Shown: one piece after another, positions 1 through 8,612 of the stretch
Layout of the letters: each line of letters starts with the position of its first letter
How positions within the stretch are numbered: position 1 is the stretch's first letter
Source of the DNA: an uncultured Acetatifactor sp.
GTDB lineage: Bacteria; Bacillota; Clostridia; Lachnospirales; Lachnospiraceae
Assembly: GCA_910577185.1 (NCBI GenBank)
Contig: CAJTLR010000008.1
Coordinates: 27,634 to 91,633 of the forward strand
Direction of reading: 5' to 3'
Length of the DNA: 64,000 nt
Made by a program: the position numbers and the translations under genes
The notes under the pieces: model-generated
Told to the model about the DNA's origin: nothing
Database searches by the model: none
What the model saw: the letters and a program-made list of their open reading frames with translations, nothing else

Positions 1-665
1 GCAAACATAAACCCGCCTCCTTCAAAACGGTGAATCATACAGGCGGTAAACAACATGTGGGGAATATCAATGGGAGCATTATTTTCCAGGATCAGTTTTC
101 CAGACACCGCTTTTGCGGCCAACAATTGTCGCAGTGCGATTCCAAGGTAAGTCAGTTTGCCCAGATGCAGTCTGTTCATGGTGTTTTTTATTTTGGAATG
201 CAGGGCCTCCTGGCAGACGGCGGCGTCAAAACCCAGGCCGCAACTGACGGCAAAACGACGCCTTTCGCCATCCGGGTAGACAACACATCCGATATCCATA
301 AGATGGGGATTTCCGGTATGCAGAATCAGGTCAAGGGCATCAGGGGCATTTTTCGGTATTTTCAGATCCCGGGCAAGGTCATTGCTGGATCCGGTGGGAA
401 TGTACCCCAGCGTGACCCGGGAGGGTTCCTTCATTCCCTGCAGGGCTTCGTTTACCGTGCCGTCGCCGCCCACTATGATCAGGGTGACAGGATCTTCCCG
501 GCGGGAAGTCAGTGTTTCTACAATATGAACGGTGTCCCCGGCCTTTTCGGAAAAATAGGCCTGGAAAGGAATGCTTTTCTTCAGCAGCACGGGCTCGATC
601 TGACGTTTCCAGATCCGCAGGCCCCTGCCGGAGCGGGAGGCGGGATTGATGATGATGTGATACAT
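1..665 (-). CDS. Diacylglycerol/lipid kinase family protein (3' end cut by window edge)
   Basis: Reading leftward from an ATG at 665, the frame stays open to the window edge, so the C-terminus is missing. The translation begins MYHIIINPASRSGRG, then carries GGDGTVNEAL at about residues 62-71 and IPTGSSNDLARDL about 20 residues later. These are the nucleotide-binding motifs of the DAGK catalytic domain (DgkB/YegS type), which phosphorylates diacylglycerol or related lipids at the inner membrane face. A GAGG ribosome binding site lies about 8 bases before the ATG. It is divergent from glyA. The exact lipid substrate cannot be told. An open frame on the plus strand here (30-743) is antisense shadow. 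Confidence 0.88.
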   Translation of the reverse strand, partial: MYHIIINPASRSGRGLRIWKRQIEPVLLKKSIPFQAYFSEKAGDTVHIVETLTSRREDPVTLIIVGGDGTVNEALQGMKEPSRVTLGYIPTGSSNDLARDLKIPKNAPDALDLILHTGNPHLMDIGCVVYPDGERRRFAVSCGLGFDAAVCQEALHSKIKNTMNRLHLGKLTYLGIALRQLLAAKAVSGKLILENNAPIDIPHMLFTACMIHRFEGGGFMF

Positions 666-866
666 GGCAAAACCTCGGCTTTCGTATATTGTAACAGTGC
701 GGTTTTTGTACCGATGCGGCGGCCGGCCCGGGCTGTTATCTGAATAGATTTCCGTACCGGGAAGAGGGAACCGGTGTTTCCGGCAGCTGACTTCTATTTT
801 ATCAGTACGGAATGAATTCGTAAACCCCCCGCCACCGTATTTTAGGGAAGGTCTTGTAAATTTTTG

Positions 867-895
867 TTTGCATTCCTGCGGTTCTATGATATAAT
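867..895 (+). promoter_or_regulatory. Sigma-A promoter of glyA
   Basis: TTTGCA at 867-872 and TATAAT at 890-895 are separated by 17 bases. The -10 is a perfect match. The start would lie near 902, giving glyA a leader of about 165 nt. The rest of the 666-1066 interval holds no other element I can support apart from the small open frame at 964-1065. Confidence 0.75.
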
Positions 896-963
896 GTCCA
901 TATTCTGCAAAGAAAAAGGCCGGATGGCCTTCCATATCATGATGAATCCGGAAGCATGATATT

Positions 964-1065
964 ATGGAAACAATAGATCAAAATCCAGGAGAGTCTGCGG
1001 AAAATACCGAAGGGCTGGGTGACGCCTGGCGGCACGGATGCGGAACCGGAATGAGGAGGAGTTAA
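964..1065 (+). CDS. Possible 33-aa leader ORF upstream of glyA
   Basis: An ATG at 964 opens a frame of 33 codons that ends at a TAA one base before the glyA start codon. The peptide begins METIDQNPGE and ends GTGMRRS; it is acidic and Gly-rich in the middle with a basic end. The glyA ribosome binding site (AGGAGG) lies inside its last codons, so ribosomes finishing this frame would end on the glyA start. Its own ribosome binding site is weak (GGAAG, 9 bases upstream). I recognise no family. It could be a chance open frame in a purine-rich leader; translational coupling is only an inference. Confidence 0.3.
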   Translation: METIDQNPGESAENTEGLGDAWRHGCGTGMRRS

Positions 1066-1066
1066 T

Positions 1067-2302
1067 ATGTATTCGTTGGACGAAGTGAGGAATGTTGATC
1101 CTGAAATTGCACAGGCCATTGTAGATGAACAGACAAGGCAGAACAGCCATATTGAACTGATTGCCTCCGAAAACTGGGTGAGCAGGGCTGTTATGGCAGC
1201 CATGGGAAGCCCCCTGACAAATAAATATGCGGAAGGATATCCCGGCAAGAGATATTACGGGGGCTGCGAGTGCGTTGACGTGGTGGAAAACCTGGCTGTC
1301 AGCCGGGCAAAAGAACTGTTTGGCTGCGAATATGCCAATGTGCAGCCTCATTCGGGGGCCCAGGCCAATATGGCGGTCCAGTTTGCGGTCTGCAGCCCCG
1401 GGGATACCATCATGGGCATGAACCTGGATCACGGCGGGCACCTGACACACGGAAGCCCGGTCAATATGTCAGGAAAATATTTCAATATTGTCCCCTATGG
1501 GGTAAATGAGGAAGGATTTATCGACTATGAGGAGCTTCGCAGGATTGCCCTGGAGGCAAAACCCAGGATGATTATTGCGGGAGCTTCCGCATATGCCAGA
1601 ACCATAGATTTCAAAAAATTCCGGGAAGTGGCGGACGAAGTGGGCGCTTTCCTAATGGTGGACATGGCGCACATTGCCGGTCTGGTGGCGGCAGGCCTTC
1701 ATCCCAGTCCGATTCCCTACGCGGATGTGACCACAACCACCACCCACAAGACCCTCAGGGGACCCAGGGGCGGCCTGATTCTTTCCAGCAAGGCTGTGAA
1801 CGACAAGTATAATTTCAATAAGGCCATATTCCCGGGCATCCAGGGCGGTCCGCTGATGCATGTTATCGCGGCAAAGGCCGTATGCTTCAGGGAGGCGCTG
1901 CAGGAGGAATTCAGGGATTACCAGAAGAATATCATCGACAATGCCCAGGCACTCTGCAAGGGGCTTATGGACAGGGGAATCAAAATTGTGTCAGGGGGGA
2001 CGGATAATCACCTGATGCTGGTGGATCTGACGAACTTCGGGCTCACGGGCAAGGCCGTGGAAAAACAGCTGGATGCGGCGCATATCACCTGCAATAAAAA
2101 TACCATTCCCAACGATCCCCAGTCTCCTTTTGTAACCAGCGGTATCCGTCTGGGAACACCGGCGGTTACTTCCAGGGGCATGAACGCGGCCGACATGGAA
2201 ACCATAGCGGAGGCGATTGCGCTGGTGATTAAGAACGGGGAGTCCGGGATTGCGGATGCACGGGCAATCGTACAGACACTGACGGATAAATATCCGCTTT
2301 GA
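1067..2302 (+). CDS. glyA: Serine hydroxymethyltransferase
   Basis: 411 residues, the usual length. This PLP enzyme interconverts serine and glycine and charges tetrahydrofolate with a methylene group, supplying one-carbon units for purine and methionine synthesis. Visible family signatures are the N-terminal IELIASENWVS (29-39), NKYAEGYPGKRYYGG (52-66) and the PLP-lysine motif TTTTTHKTLRGPRGG, with the Schiff-base lysine at about residue 228. A strong AGGAGG lies just upstream. The gene has its own promoter and a long leader. It stands next to hom and lysC, so glycine/serine and threonine metabolism are neighbours here. Confidence 0.97.
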   Translation: MYSLDEVRNVDPEIAQAIVDEQTRQNSHIELIASENWVSRAVMAAMGSPLTNKYAEGYPGKRYYGGCECVDVVENLAVSRAKELFGCEYANVQPHSGAQANMAVQFAVCSPGDTIMGMNLDHGGHLTHGSPVNMSGKYFNIVPYGVNEEGFIDYEELRRIALEAKPRMIIAGASAYARTIDFKKFREVADEVGAFLMVDMAHIAGLVAAGLHPSPIPYADVTTTTTHKTLRGPRGGLILSSKAVNDKYNFNKAIFPGIQGGPLMHVIAAKAVCFREALQEEFRDYQKNIIDNAQALCKGLMDRGIKIVSGGTDNHLMLVDLTNFGLTGKAVEKQLDAAHITCNKNTIPNDPQSPFVTSGIRLGTPAVTSRGMNAADMETIAEAIALVIKNGESGIADARAIVQTLTDKYPL

Positions 2303-2486
2303 CAGAAACGGTATTTGGATTACGTGCATTGTCTGAAATCCCGGGAAATGAATCACTGCCCTGCTTTCATATAGATAGCGGGGCCGGCCGCAGGAGAGTC
2401 CGGCCGGGGATGTAAACAGGAAATGCGTGCAAAAAAGGATAACAGCGTCCGGCGGCCGGCAGGCGGGACTGGATAGGAGAACAGCA

Positions 2487-3686
2487 ATGGTAAAAATAGC
2501 GGTGTTAGGATACGGAACAGTGGGCAGCGGCGTGGTGGAAGTGATCGGGCGCAACTGTGCGGACAGACTGGAAGTCAAGTATATTCTTGACCTGAGGGAT
2601 TTCCCCGGCGATCCGTATGAGGACAGGGTAGTACATGATTTCAATATTATTTTGAACGATGCCGAGATCAGTGTGGTATGTGAGGTCATGGGAGGCGTAG
2701 GGGCGGCATATCAGTTTACGAAGCAGGCGCTGGAGGCGGGAAAAAGTGTATGTACTTCCAATAAAGAGCTGGTGGCAGGGCATGGAACCGAGCTCCTGGC
2801 CCTGGCTGCGGCCCATGGCTGTCACTATTTGTTTGAAGCCAGTGTGGGAGGCGGGATTCCGCTGATCAGAACCATCAATACTTCGCTGGCATCGGAACGT
2901 ATCCAGGCGGTCACCGGTATTTTAAACGGTACGACCAATTATATTCTTTCCAGGATGGAGAGGGAGCAGGCCGACTATGCCATGGTTTTAAAGCAGGCCC
3001 AGGAGCTGGGATATGCGGAGCGCAATCCGGACGCGGATGTGGAAGGACATGATGCCTGCCGAAAGATCGCCATACTTTCGGCGCTCATGACGGGCCGGAA
3101 AGTGGATCCGGAGAAAATATATACAGAGGGAATTACAGGTATTACACTTGCAGATTTTCAGTTTGCTTCCATGAGACAGAGAAAAATCAAACTTCTGGCC
3201 ATGTGCAGCGTGCAGGAGGACGGAAAACTGTCGGTTCTTGTGGCTCCGTTCCTGCTACCCGGAGACCACCCGCTTGCAGGGGTGAATGATGTCTTTAACG
3301 GGGTGCTGATCACAGGAAATACCCTGGGAGATGTGATGTTCCATGGGCGCGGCGCAGGGAAGCTTCCCACGGCAAGCGCGGTGGTGGCTGATGTGCTGGA
3401 CTGTGCGGGCAGCCAGGGAAGGCCGGTTCCGGGGGGCTGGAGTGACAAAGAGGTGGAGTATGCCGCCGAGGCGGAGACGGACAGACGGTTTTTTGTAAGG
3501 GCACGCCTTTCGGCCCGCAGGGAAGTGGAGGCGGCGTTCCCGGGAGGCAGCGCCTTTGGCGTGGGAGAGATTCCTTCCTGTGAAGGGGAATTTGGTTACT
3601 TTACGGCGGTGATGAAGGAAAAGAACTTTGAGGAGAGATACCGGAAACTGGGAGATGCAGTGTTAAACAGGATCCGCCTGGCGTAA
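2487..3686 (+). CDS. hom: Homoserine dehydrogenase
   Basis: 399 residues from the ATG at 2487, chosen because MVKIAVLGYGTVGSG starts the Rossmann fold directly and a TAGGAGA site precedes it; an in-frame ATG 60 bases earlier adds an uncharacteristic tail. The enzyme reduces aspartate semialdehyde to homoserine, the branch point to threonine and methionine. Signatures are GYGTVGSG (NAD(P) binding) and NGTTNYILSRME in the catalytic domain. It is shorter than the common 430-residue form with a C-terminal ACT domain; the last 65 residues are at most a reduced ACT-like segment, so feedback control may differ. lysC follows 55 bases later, probably in the same transcript. Confidence 0.95.
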   Translation: MVKIAVLGYGTVGSGVVEVIGRNCADRLEVKYILDLRDFPGDPYEDRVVHDFNIILNDAEISVVCEVMGGVGAAYQFTKQALEAGKSVCTSNKELVAGHGTELLALAAAHGCHYLFEASVGGGIPLIRTINTSLASERIQAVTGILNGTTNYILSRMEREQADYAMVLKQAQELGYAERNPDADVEGHDACRKIAILSALMTGRKVDPEKIYTEGITGITLADFQFASMRQRKIKLLAMCSVQEDGKLSVLVAPFLLPGDHPLAGVNDVFNGVLITGNTLGDVMFHGRGAGKLPTASAVVADVLDCAGSQGRPVPGGWSDKEVEYAAEAETDRRFFVRARLSARREVEAAFPGGSAFGVGEIPSCEGEFGYFTAVMKEKNFEERYRKLGDAVLNRIRLA

Positions 3687-3741
3687 AACTGAAATAACAG
3701 GGTTTCAGGTGATATAGTAAAGTGTAATGAGGAGTGGAAAA

Positions 3742-5061
3742 ATGTCTAAGGTAGTGAAGTTCGGAGGGAGTTCTCTGGCAAGTGCGGAGCAGTTTCGGAA
3801 AGTGGGAGATATCGTCCGCGGGGATAAGGAAAGACGGTATGTGGTACCATCGGCGCCAGGCAAGCGGTTTCAAAAGGATACAAAGGTAACGGATATGTTG
3901 TATGCCTGCTATGGACTGGCAGAGACTGACAAGGAGTTTGGGAAGGAGCTTTCCGCAATTGCGGACAGATACCAGGAAATTATCGATGGACTTCATCTCA
4001 CACTGAACCTGGACGGGGAATTTGAGAAGATCGGAAACGCGTTCCGGGCAAAGGCGGGCAGCGATTATGCGGCTTCCAGGGGCGAATATCTCAACGGCAT
4101 CATTATGGCGGATTACCTGGGGTTTGAATTTATTGACGCTGTGGAAGTGATCTGCTTTGACGGGCAGGGAATTTTTGATCCTGAAAAAACCAACGAAATG
4201 CTTTCGGCCAGGCTGGCAGGGTGCGGCAATGCCGTCATTCCCGGATTTTACGGCGCCATGCCGGATGGAAAAGTGAAAACTTTTTCCAGGGGTGGTTCCG
4301 ACATTACAGGTTCCCTTGTGGCAAAGGCTGCCCAGGCGGATGTCTATGAGAACTGGACGGATGTGTCGGGTTTTCTGGTTGCGGATCCCGGCATTATCAA
4401 AAATCCCAGACGGATCGATGTGATTACATACAGGGAATTGAGGGAGCTTTCTTACATGGGAGCCACCGTGCTGCATGAGGATGCCATCTTTCCGGTGCGC
4501 CAGGAAGGGATTCCCATCAACATCCGGAACACCAATGAACCCGAGAACAGCGGTACCTGGATTGTGGGGAGTACCTGCCAGAGATCCAGGTATGTCATTA
4601 CAGGCATTGCGGGAAAACGGGGATTTTGCTGTGTCAACATTGAGAAAGACATGATGAATACGGAGATCGGTTTTGGCAGGAAAGTGCTGGAGGCTTTTGA
4701 GGAAAACGGTATTTCGTTTGAACATGTTCCTTCCGGTATTGATACCATGACAGTCTTTGTCCATCAGGATGAATTCATGGACAAGGAACAGAAAGTCGCG
4801 GCATGTCTGTACAGAAAGGCAAAACCGGACGCCATTGAGATTGAGGCGGATCTGGCCCTGATCGCCGTGGTGGGGCGGGGCATGAAGTCCACAAGAGGTA
4901 CTGCGGGCAGGATTTTTTCCGCACTGGCCCATGCAAATGTGAATGTGAAAATGATTGACCAGGGTTCCTCTGAGCTCAACATTATTATCGGCGTCACAAA
5001 TGATGACTTTGAGACGGCCATAAAGGCTATTTATGATATTTTTGTGCTCACTAATTTATAA
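3742..5061 (+). CDS. lysC: Aspartate kinase
   Basis: 439 residues from ATG 3742. The alternative ATG at 3727 overlaps the ribosome binding site ATGAGGAG, which is placed correctly for 3742. It phosphorylates aspartate, the first step toward lysine, threonine and methionine. The N-terminus VVKFGGSSLA is the kinase signature, FSRGGSDITGSLVA near residue 185 belongs to the amino-acid kinase fold, and the last 140 residues hold tandem ACT-like segments (for example FGRKVLEAFEENGISFEHVP and LIAVVGRGMKSTRGTAGRIF) that normally bind lysine or threonine. It sits directly behind hom. I found no lysine riboswitch consensus upstream. Confidence 0.96.
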   Translation: MSKVVKFGGSSLASAEQFRKVGDIVRGDKERRYVVPSAPGKRFQKDTKVTDMLYACYGLAETDKEFGKELSAIADRYQEIIDGLHLTLNLDGEFEKIGNAFRAKAGSDYAASRGEYLNGIIMADYLGFEFIDAVEVICFDGQGIFDPEKTNEMLSARLAGCGNAVIPGFYGAMPDGKVKTFSRGGSDITGSLVAKAAQADVYENWTDVSGFLVADPGIIKNPRRIDVITYRELRELSYMGATVLHEDAIFPVRQEGIPINIRNTNEPENSGTWIVGSTCQRSRYVITGIAGKRGFCCVNIEKDMMNTEIGFGRKVLEAFEENGISFEHVPSGIDTMTVFVHQDEFMDKEQKVAACLYRKAKPDAIEIEADLALIAVVGRGMKSTRGTAGRIFSALAHANVNVKMIDQGSSELNIIIGVTNDDFETAIKAIYDIFVLTNL

Positions 5062-5123
5062 GATGCCGGAATCAGAAGTCTTTGCGAAAAAATTGGAAAA
5101 AAATAGAAATTTGTCAGAAAGTG

Positions 5124-5152
5124 TTGACAGATGAAAAAAGGGGCCATATAAT
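5124..5152 (+). promoter_or_regulatory. Perfect-consensus sigma-A promoter
   Basis: TTGACA at 5124-5129 and TATAAT at 5147-5152 with a 17-base spacer. Both hexamers match the consensus exactly, the strongest promoter in the window. Transcription would begin near 5159 and run into the structured segment that ends in a hairpin at 5325-5356. Confidence 0.9.
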
Positions 5153-5158
5153 AGAAAA

Positions 5159-5357
5159 CAGATAGCAGAGACCGCAGGACGGTTTCTGTTATAAAAAGAT
5201 GAGAGGGGCCGTAAAGCGGTTCCGTATCATCCTTCCATTGAGATACAAAGGAAATAAGTTGCCAACGTGAGACATGGTATATGCAAAAGAGTTGAAATAC
5301 GATAGGATGAAGTGGAAGAAAGATAAGGAAATGGACGGAAGTTCATTTCCTTTTCCT
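5159..5357 (+). ncRNA. Candidate structured small RNA (about 200 nt)
   Basis: Between a perfect promoter and a terminator-like hairpin there is no convincing ORF but several helices. Hairpin 1 pairs 5166-5174 with 5180-5188 (9 bp, 5-nt loop, one G-U). Hairpin 2 pairs 5205-5211 with 5217-5223 (7 bp, loop TAAAG). A possible long-range helix pairs 5227-5233 with 5304-5310. The end is the hairpin 5325-5333/5344-5352. The size would suit a regulatory RNA such as 6S RNA, but the strong separate 5' hairpins are not the single long rod expected of 6S, and I could not match it to a known family. It could instead be the leader of the NagZ-like gene at 5434. Confidence 0.55.
5325..5356 (+). terminator. 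Terminator-like hairpin ending the candidate RNA
   Basis: AAGGAAATG at 5325-5333 pairs perfectly with CATTTCCTT at 5344-5352 around a 10-base loop; the U-tract is short and overlaps the stem (TTTTCC, 5351-5356), so termination may be partial and allow read-through into 5434. Confidence 0.55.
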
Positions 5358-5433
5358 ATATTTGTAATTTGATAACCGATATTTGGGGGCGTCACGGGCA
5401 GGGGACTTGTGACGGATAGCAGAGGGATATAAG

Positions 5434-6771
5434 ATGGACGGCAGGGAAGAACAGCTGCAGAAGAAAAGGGAAGAGAGAAGGAAGCGCCGGGTCAGAAACC
5501 AGATTATGGCATACACTGTGCTGGGAATTATTGTGCTGGCCCTGGCGGCGGGAATTGTGTTCGGAGTCAGGTATCTGCTGAAAATGGGGACTGACACAGA
5601 ACAGAAGGAGCAGGAGGAGCAGCAGGAAAAACAGGATATGATTAATGAAATTTTATCCTCCGAGGATGATATTGCCGCCGTGTCGCCGGAACCTGTTCCG
5701 GAGCCTGCAGAGCCCACAGAGGAGGAAATGCTGGACGAGCTTGTGGACGCCAGGATTGAATCCATGTCACTGGAGGATAAGGTGGCGGGATTGTTTCTGG
5801 TGACACCGGAGACTGTCATGGGGGGAACGGCAGTGGTGCAGGCGGGGGAGGATGCCCGGCAGGCACTGACCCGGCGCCCTGTGGGGGGACTGGTCTGGCT
5901 TTCCCAGAATATACAGTCGGAAGAGCAGATAAGGGAGATGTTTGCCAGTATAAAAGAATACGCCACATACCCGCTTTTTATGGCGGTGGATGAAGAGGGC
6001 GGCAGCGTGGCAAGGGTGACTTCGGCGGGCATCGGCTCCCCGGCGGAGGCCGCGTCGGAAATCGGTGCCAGCGGGGACCCGCAGAATGCCTACCAGGCAG
6101 GGGTGAGCATCGGAAACACTCTGTCCGCGCTTGGATTTAATCTTGATTTTGCCCCGGTGGCGGATTTGGCGAATGTGGAGGGAAGTATCATGGCAGGGCG
6201 GTCTTACGGCACGGATCCGGCCGTCGTGTCGGAATTTGTCATTTCCGTGATGACAGGACTGGAGGAGCAGAAGGTGACGGCGTGCCTGAAACATTTTCCG
6301 GGAATCGGCAGTTCCACGGAAGATACCCATGAGGGAATGGCGGCCACGGACCGTACCGCGGAACAGTTCTGGGCAGAGGAACTTGCCGTATTCGGGGCCG
6401 GCATTGAGGCGGGGGCGAATATGATTATGGTGGGGCATATGGCGGCGCCGGCGCTCACCGGAGACAATAATCCCTGCATTTTTTCCAGAACCCTTCTGAC
6501 GGATATCCTGCGGGAGCGCATGGGCTTTTCGGGGGTCATTATCACGGATGCGCTGAATATGTCGGCAGTCTCGGAATATTATGGTGCCGACGAGGCGGCC
6601 ATCATGGCGGTTCTGGCAGGCTGTGACATGCTTCTGATGCCGGAGGATTTTGAAAAAGCCTATACCGGGGTGCTGCAGGCTGTCCAGGAAGGCAATATCT
6701 CGGAGGACCGCATCGACGATTCCCTGAGAAGGATTTACCGGATAAAATATGCCGATATGGTGGGGGAGTGA
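5434..6771 (+). CDS. nagZ: Membrane-anchored glycoside hydrolase family 3 (NagZ-like beta-N-acetylhexosaminidase)
   Basis: 445 residues. A basic N-terminus is followed by one membrane segment at about 25-46 and an acidic linker to about 100, so the enzyme domain should lie outside the membrane. The GH3 domain shows MAVDEEGGSVARV, KHFPGIGSSTEDTH (the His-Asp acid/base loop typical of NagZ) and GVIITDALNMSAV with the aspartate nucleophile. NagZ-type enzymes remove terminal N-acetylglucosamine from peptidoglycan fragments. There is no C-terminal GH3 second domain, which also fits NagZ. The start codon at 5434 follows AGAGGGAT. murE lies downstream but after a 360-base gap. Substrate is inferred from motifs. 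Confidence 0.87.
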   Translation: MDGREEQLQKKREERRKRRVRNQIMAYTVLGIIVLALAAGIVFGVRYLLKMGTDTEQKEQEEQQEKQDMINEILSSEDDIAAVSPEPVPEPAEPTEEEMLDELVDARIESMSLEDKVAGLFLVTPETVMGGTAVVQAGEDARQALTRRPVGGLVWLSQNIQSEEQIREMFASIKEYATYPLFMAVDEEGGSVARVTSAGIGSPAEAASEIGASGDPQNAYQAGVSIGNTLSALGFNLDFAPVADLANVEGSIMAGRSYGTDPAVVSEFVISVMTGLEEQKVTACLKHFPGIGSSTEDTHEGMAATDRTAEQFWAEELAVFGAGIEAGANMIMVGHMAAPALTGDNNPCIFSRTLLTDILRERMGFSGVIITDALNMSAVSEYYGADEAAIMAVLAGCDMLLMPEDFEKAYTGVLQAVQEGNISEDRIDDSLRRIYRIKYADMVGE

Positions 6772-7013
6772 AGGTTTTTCCCTTCCCTGCATCCGGCCCG
6801 CAGTCTGAATCAAAGCATAGTCGGTACAGGAATTCTGAACGCAGTATCCTTTTTCTTGTTTTCTTATGGGACCGGGCTGCCGGTCTTCTTTAAACTCATT
6901 TTGTCAGCGATATTTTCTTGTGAAAATCATTTTCCCAACATAAGTTTAATCTTTCTTCTTTTTTATTTTAGGGGTGGTAGAAATGTGCAAATTAGAGTAA
7001 AATATATTAGAAT
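6772..7013. other. AT-rich intergenic stretch before murE
   Basis: About 240 bases between nagZ and the inverted repeat at 7014. It is T-rich around 6890-6970 and lower in GC than its surroundings. An 84-codon open frame here (6856-7110) has no usable ribosome binding site and an implausible composition. I see no convincing -35/-10 pair. Confidence 0.4.
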
Positions 7014-7063
7014 GTGTTTGAAAATTCATTCCCGCCAGCTGCCGGAAAGCAATTCTCAAACAC
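7014..7063. repeat. Long inverted repeat upstream of murE
   Basis: The 13 bases at 7014-7026 pair with 7051-7063 (12 matches, one mismatch) around a 24-base loop that contains CCAGCTG. The arms are GTGTTTGAAAATT and AATTCTCAAACAC. The element lies 68 bases before the murE start. No U-tract follows, so it is not a standard terminator. It may be a small palindromic mobile-derived repeat or an mRNA leader structure. Confidence 0.55.
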
Positions 7064-7130
7064 GAAAGCTTGCAGCACTGGCAGGGAAAGTGTATTCGGC
7101 TTTCCGCTGAAAGGAACGGGAGAAAATGTC

Positions 7131-8612
7131 ATGAAATTATTGGATTTGCTGGAAGAATTAAAATACGAGTGTATACAGGGGAGTGTGGACAGGGAAGTAC
7201 CGGCAGTAGTCTATGATTCCAGAAAAGCCGGGAAGATGCCGGGATGTCTTTTCATCTGTATTCAGGGTGCTAACTTTGACGGGCATGACTATGCCATGGA
7301 CGTGGTGGAAAAAGGCGCGGGAACACTGGTGGTTTCCAAAGACGTGGCTGGCCTGGAGGAGAAGGATGTCACTGTCATCAGGGTGGAAAATACCAGATAT
7401 GCCATGGCGTTTATCTCGGCGGCGTGGTTCGGACATCCCGCAGAAAAGCTCAATGTCATAGGAATTACCGGCACAAAGGGAAAGACCACTACCACATACC
7501 TGGTGAAAAAAATTCTGGAACATGCCGGATTCCGGGTGGGACTCATCGGAACCGTGGAGACCATTATAGGCGATACCCATATTCCTGCGGACAGCACCAC
7601 ACCGGAATCTTACCTGCTGCAGGAGGATTTTGCGGCAATGGCGGAGGCCGGGCAGGACACCGTGGTCATGGAGGTATCTTCCCAGGCCCTGAAACTTCAC
7701 CGCACACAGGGATTTATCTTTGATTACGGGATTTTCACCAATCTGGAGCCGGATCATATTGCACCCAATGAACATGCGGATTTTGCAGAATATCTCTTCT
7801 GTAAGAGTCTTCTGTTCCGACAGTGCAGAGTGGGAATCGTAAACAGGGATGATGTTCATGTGGATGAGATTCTGCAGGGGCACAGCTGTGAGGTGGAGAC
7901 ATTCGGCATGGGAGAGAACTGTATGCTCCGTGCCCGGGACCTGGAACTGATTCACACTCCCGGGGAGCTGGGTGTGGAGTTCCATGTGGAGGGACTGCTG
8001 GATTTTGACGTGGAAATACCAACTCCCGGACGGTTCAGCGTATATAACGCGCTTTGTGCCATTGCCATATGCCGCCACTTTCAGGTACAGATTGCGGATA
8101 TTCAGAGTGGCCTGAAATCTGCATCGGTAAAGGGCCGTATTGAGAAGGTAAAGATTTCCGATAAATTCACATTGCTGATTGATTATGCGCATAATGCCAT
8201 GTCCCTGGAGAGCCTCCTGACCACACTGAGAGAGTATCATCCCCGGCGGCTGGTGTGTATGTTCGGCTGCGGGGGCAACCGTTCGAGAGACCGCCGGTTT
8301 GAGATGGGGGAAGTGAGCGGCAGACTGGCGGATTTTACGGTTATCACATCGGATAACCCCAGAAATGAGGAACCCCTGGATATTATAAAAGATATCAGGA
8401 CAGGAATTGCCGGAACCGGGGGAAAGTATGTGGAAATCTGTGACAGACGGGAGGCCATAGCCTACGTGATTGCAAATGCGGAAGAAGGGGATCTGATTGT
8501 CCTGGCGGGGAAAGGGCATGAGGATTACCAGGAGATAAGGGGTAAAAAATATCCCATGGATGAGAGAGTGATCATCAGGGAGCTGCTGCAGGAAGGATTG
8601 AAGCATATCTGA
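7131..8612 (+). CDS. murE: UDP-MurNAc-tripeptide synthetase (meso-DAP type)
   Basis: 493 residues from ATG 7131, preceded by GGGAG; an in-frame ATG at 7014 lies in the inverted repeat and adds a non-homologous tail. It adds the third amino acid to the peptidoglycan stem peptide in the cytoplasm using ATP. Signatures are the P-loop GITGTKGKTTT near residue 112, DSTTPES, EVSSQALKLHR, and TSDNPRNEEP near residue 407. DNPR is the motif associated with meso-diaminopimelate rather than lysine, so the wall is probably the A1gamma type. The gene stands alone rather than in a dcw cluster. The closing region LAGKGHEDYQE is also typical. Confidence 0.95.
   Translation: MKLLDLLEELKYECIQGSVDREVPAVVYDSRKAGKMPGCLFICIQGANFDGHDYAMDVVEKGAGTLVVSKDVAGLEEKDVTVIRVENTRYAMAFISAAWFGHPAEKLNVIGITGTKGKTTTTYLVKKILEHAGFRVGLIGTVETIIGDTHIPADSTTPESYLLQEDFAAMAEAGQDTVVMEVSSQALKLHRTQGFIFDYGIFTNLEPDHIAPNEHADFAEYLFCKSLLFRQCRVGIVNRDDVHVDEILQGHSCEVETFGMGENCMLRARDLELIHTPGELGVEFHVEGLLDFDVEIPTPGRFSVYNALCAIAICRHFQVQIADIQSGLKSASVKGRIEKVKISDKFTLLIDYAHNAMSLESLLTTLREYHPRRLVCMFGCGGNRSRDRRFEMGEVSGRLADFTVITSDNPRNEEPLDIIKDIRTGIAGTGGKYVEICDRREAIAYVIANAEEGDLIVLAGKGHEDYQEIRGKKYPMDERVIIRELLQEGLKHI

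Noticed and set aside
30..743. 237-codon open frame on the plus strand
   Set aside because: It is antisense to the lipid kinase gene, whose GGDGTVNE motif on the minus strand is decisive.
896..1066. Glycine, ZTP or tetrahydrofolate riboswitch before glyA
   Set aside because: Only short words match (GGAGAG, ACCGAAGG, GGTGAC); the conserved 3' parts of each aptamer are missing, so I do not annotate one.
5062..5433. 6S RNA, lysine riboswitch or T-box in the lysC-nagZ gap
   Set aside because: The strong separate 5' hairpins do not fit the 6S rod, and neither lysine-aptamer nor T-box conserved sequences are present.
6856..7110. 84-codon open frame upstream of murE
   Set aside because: No ribosome binding site, implausible hydrophobic then basic composition, and it crosses the inverted repeat.
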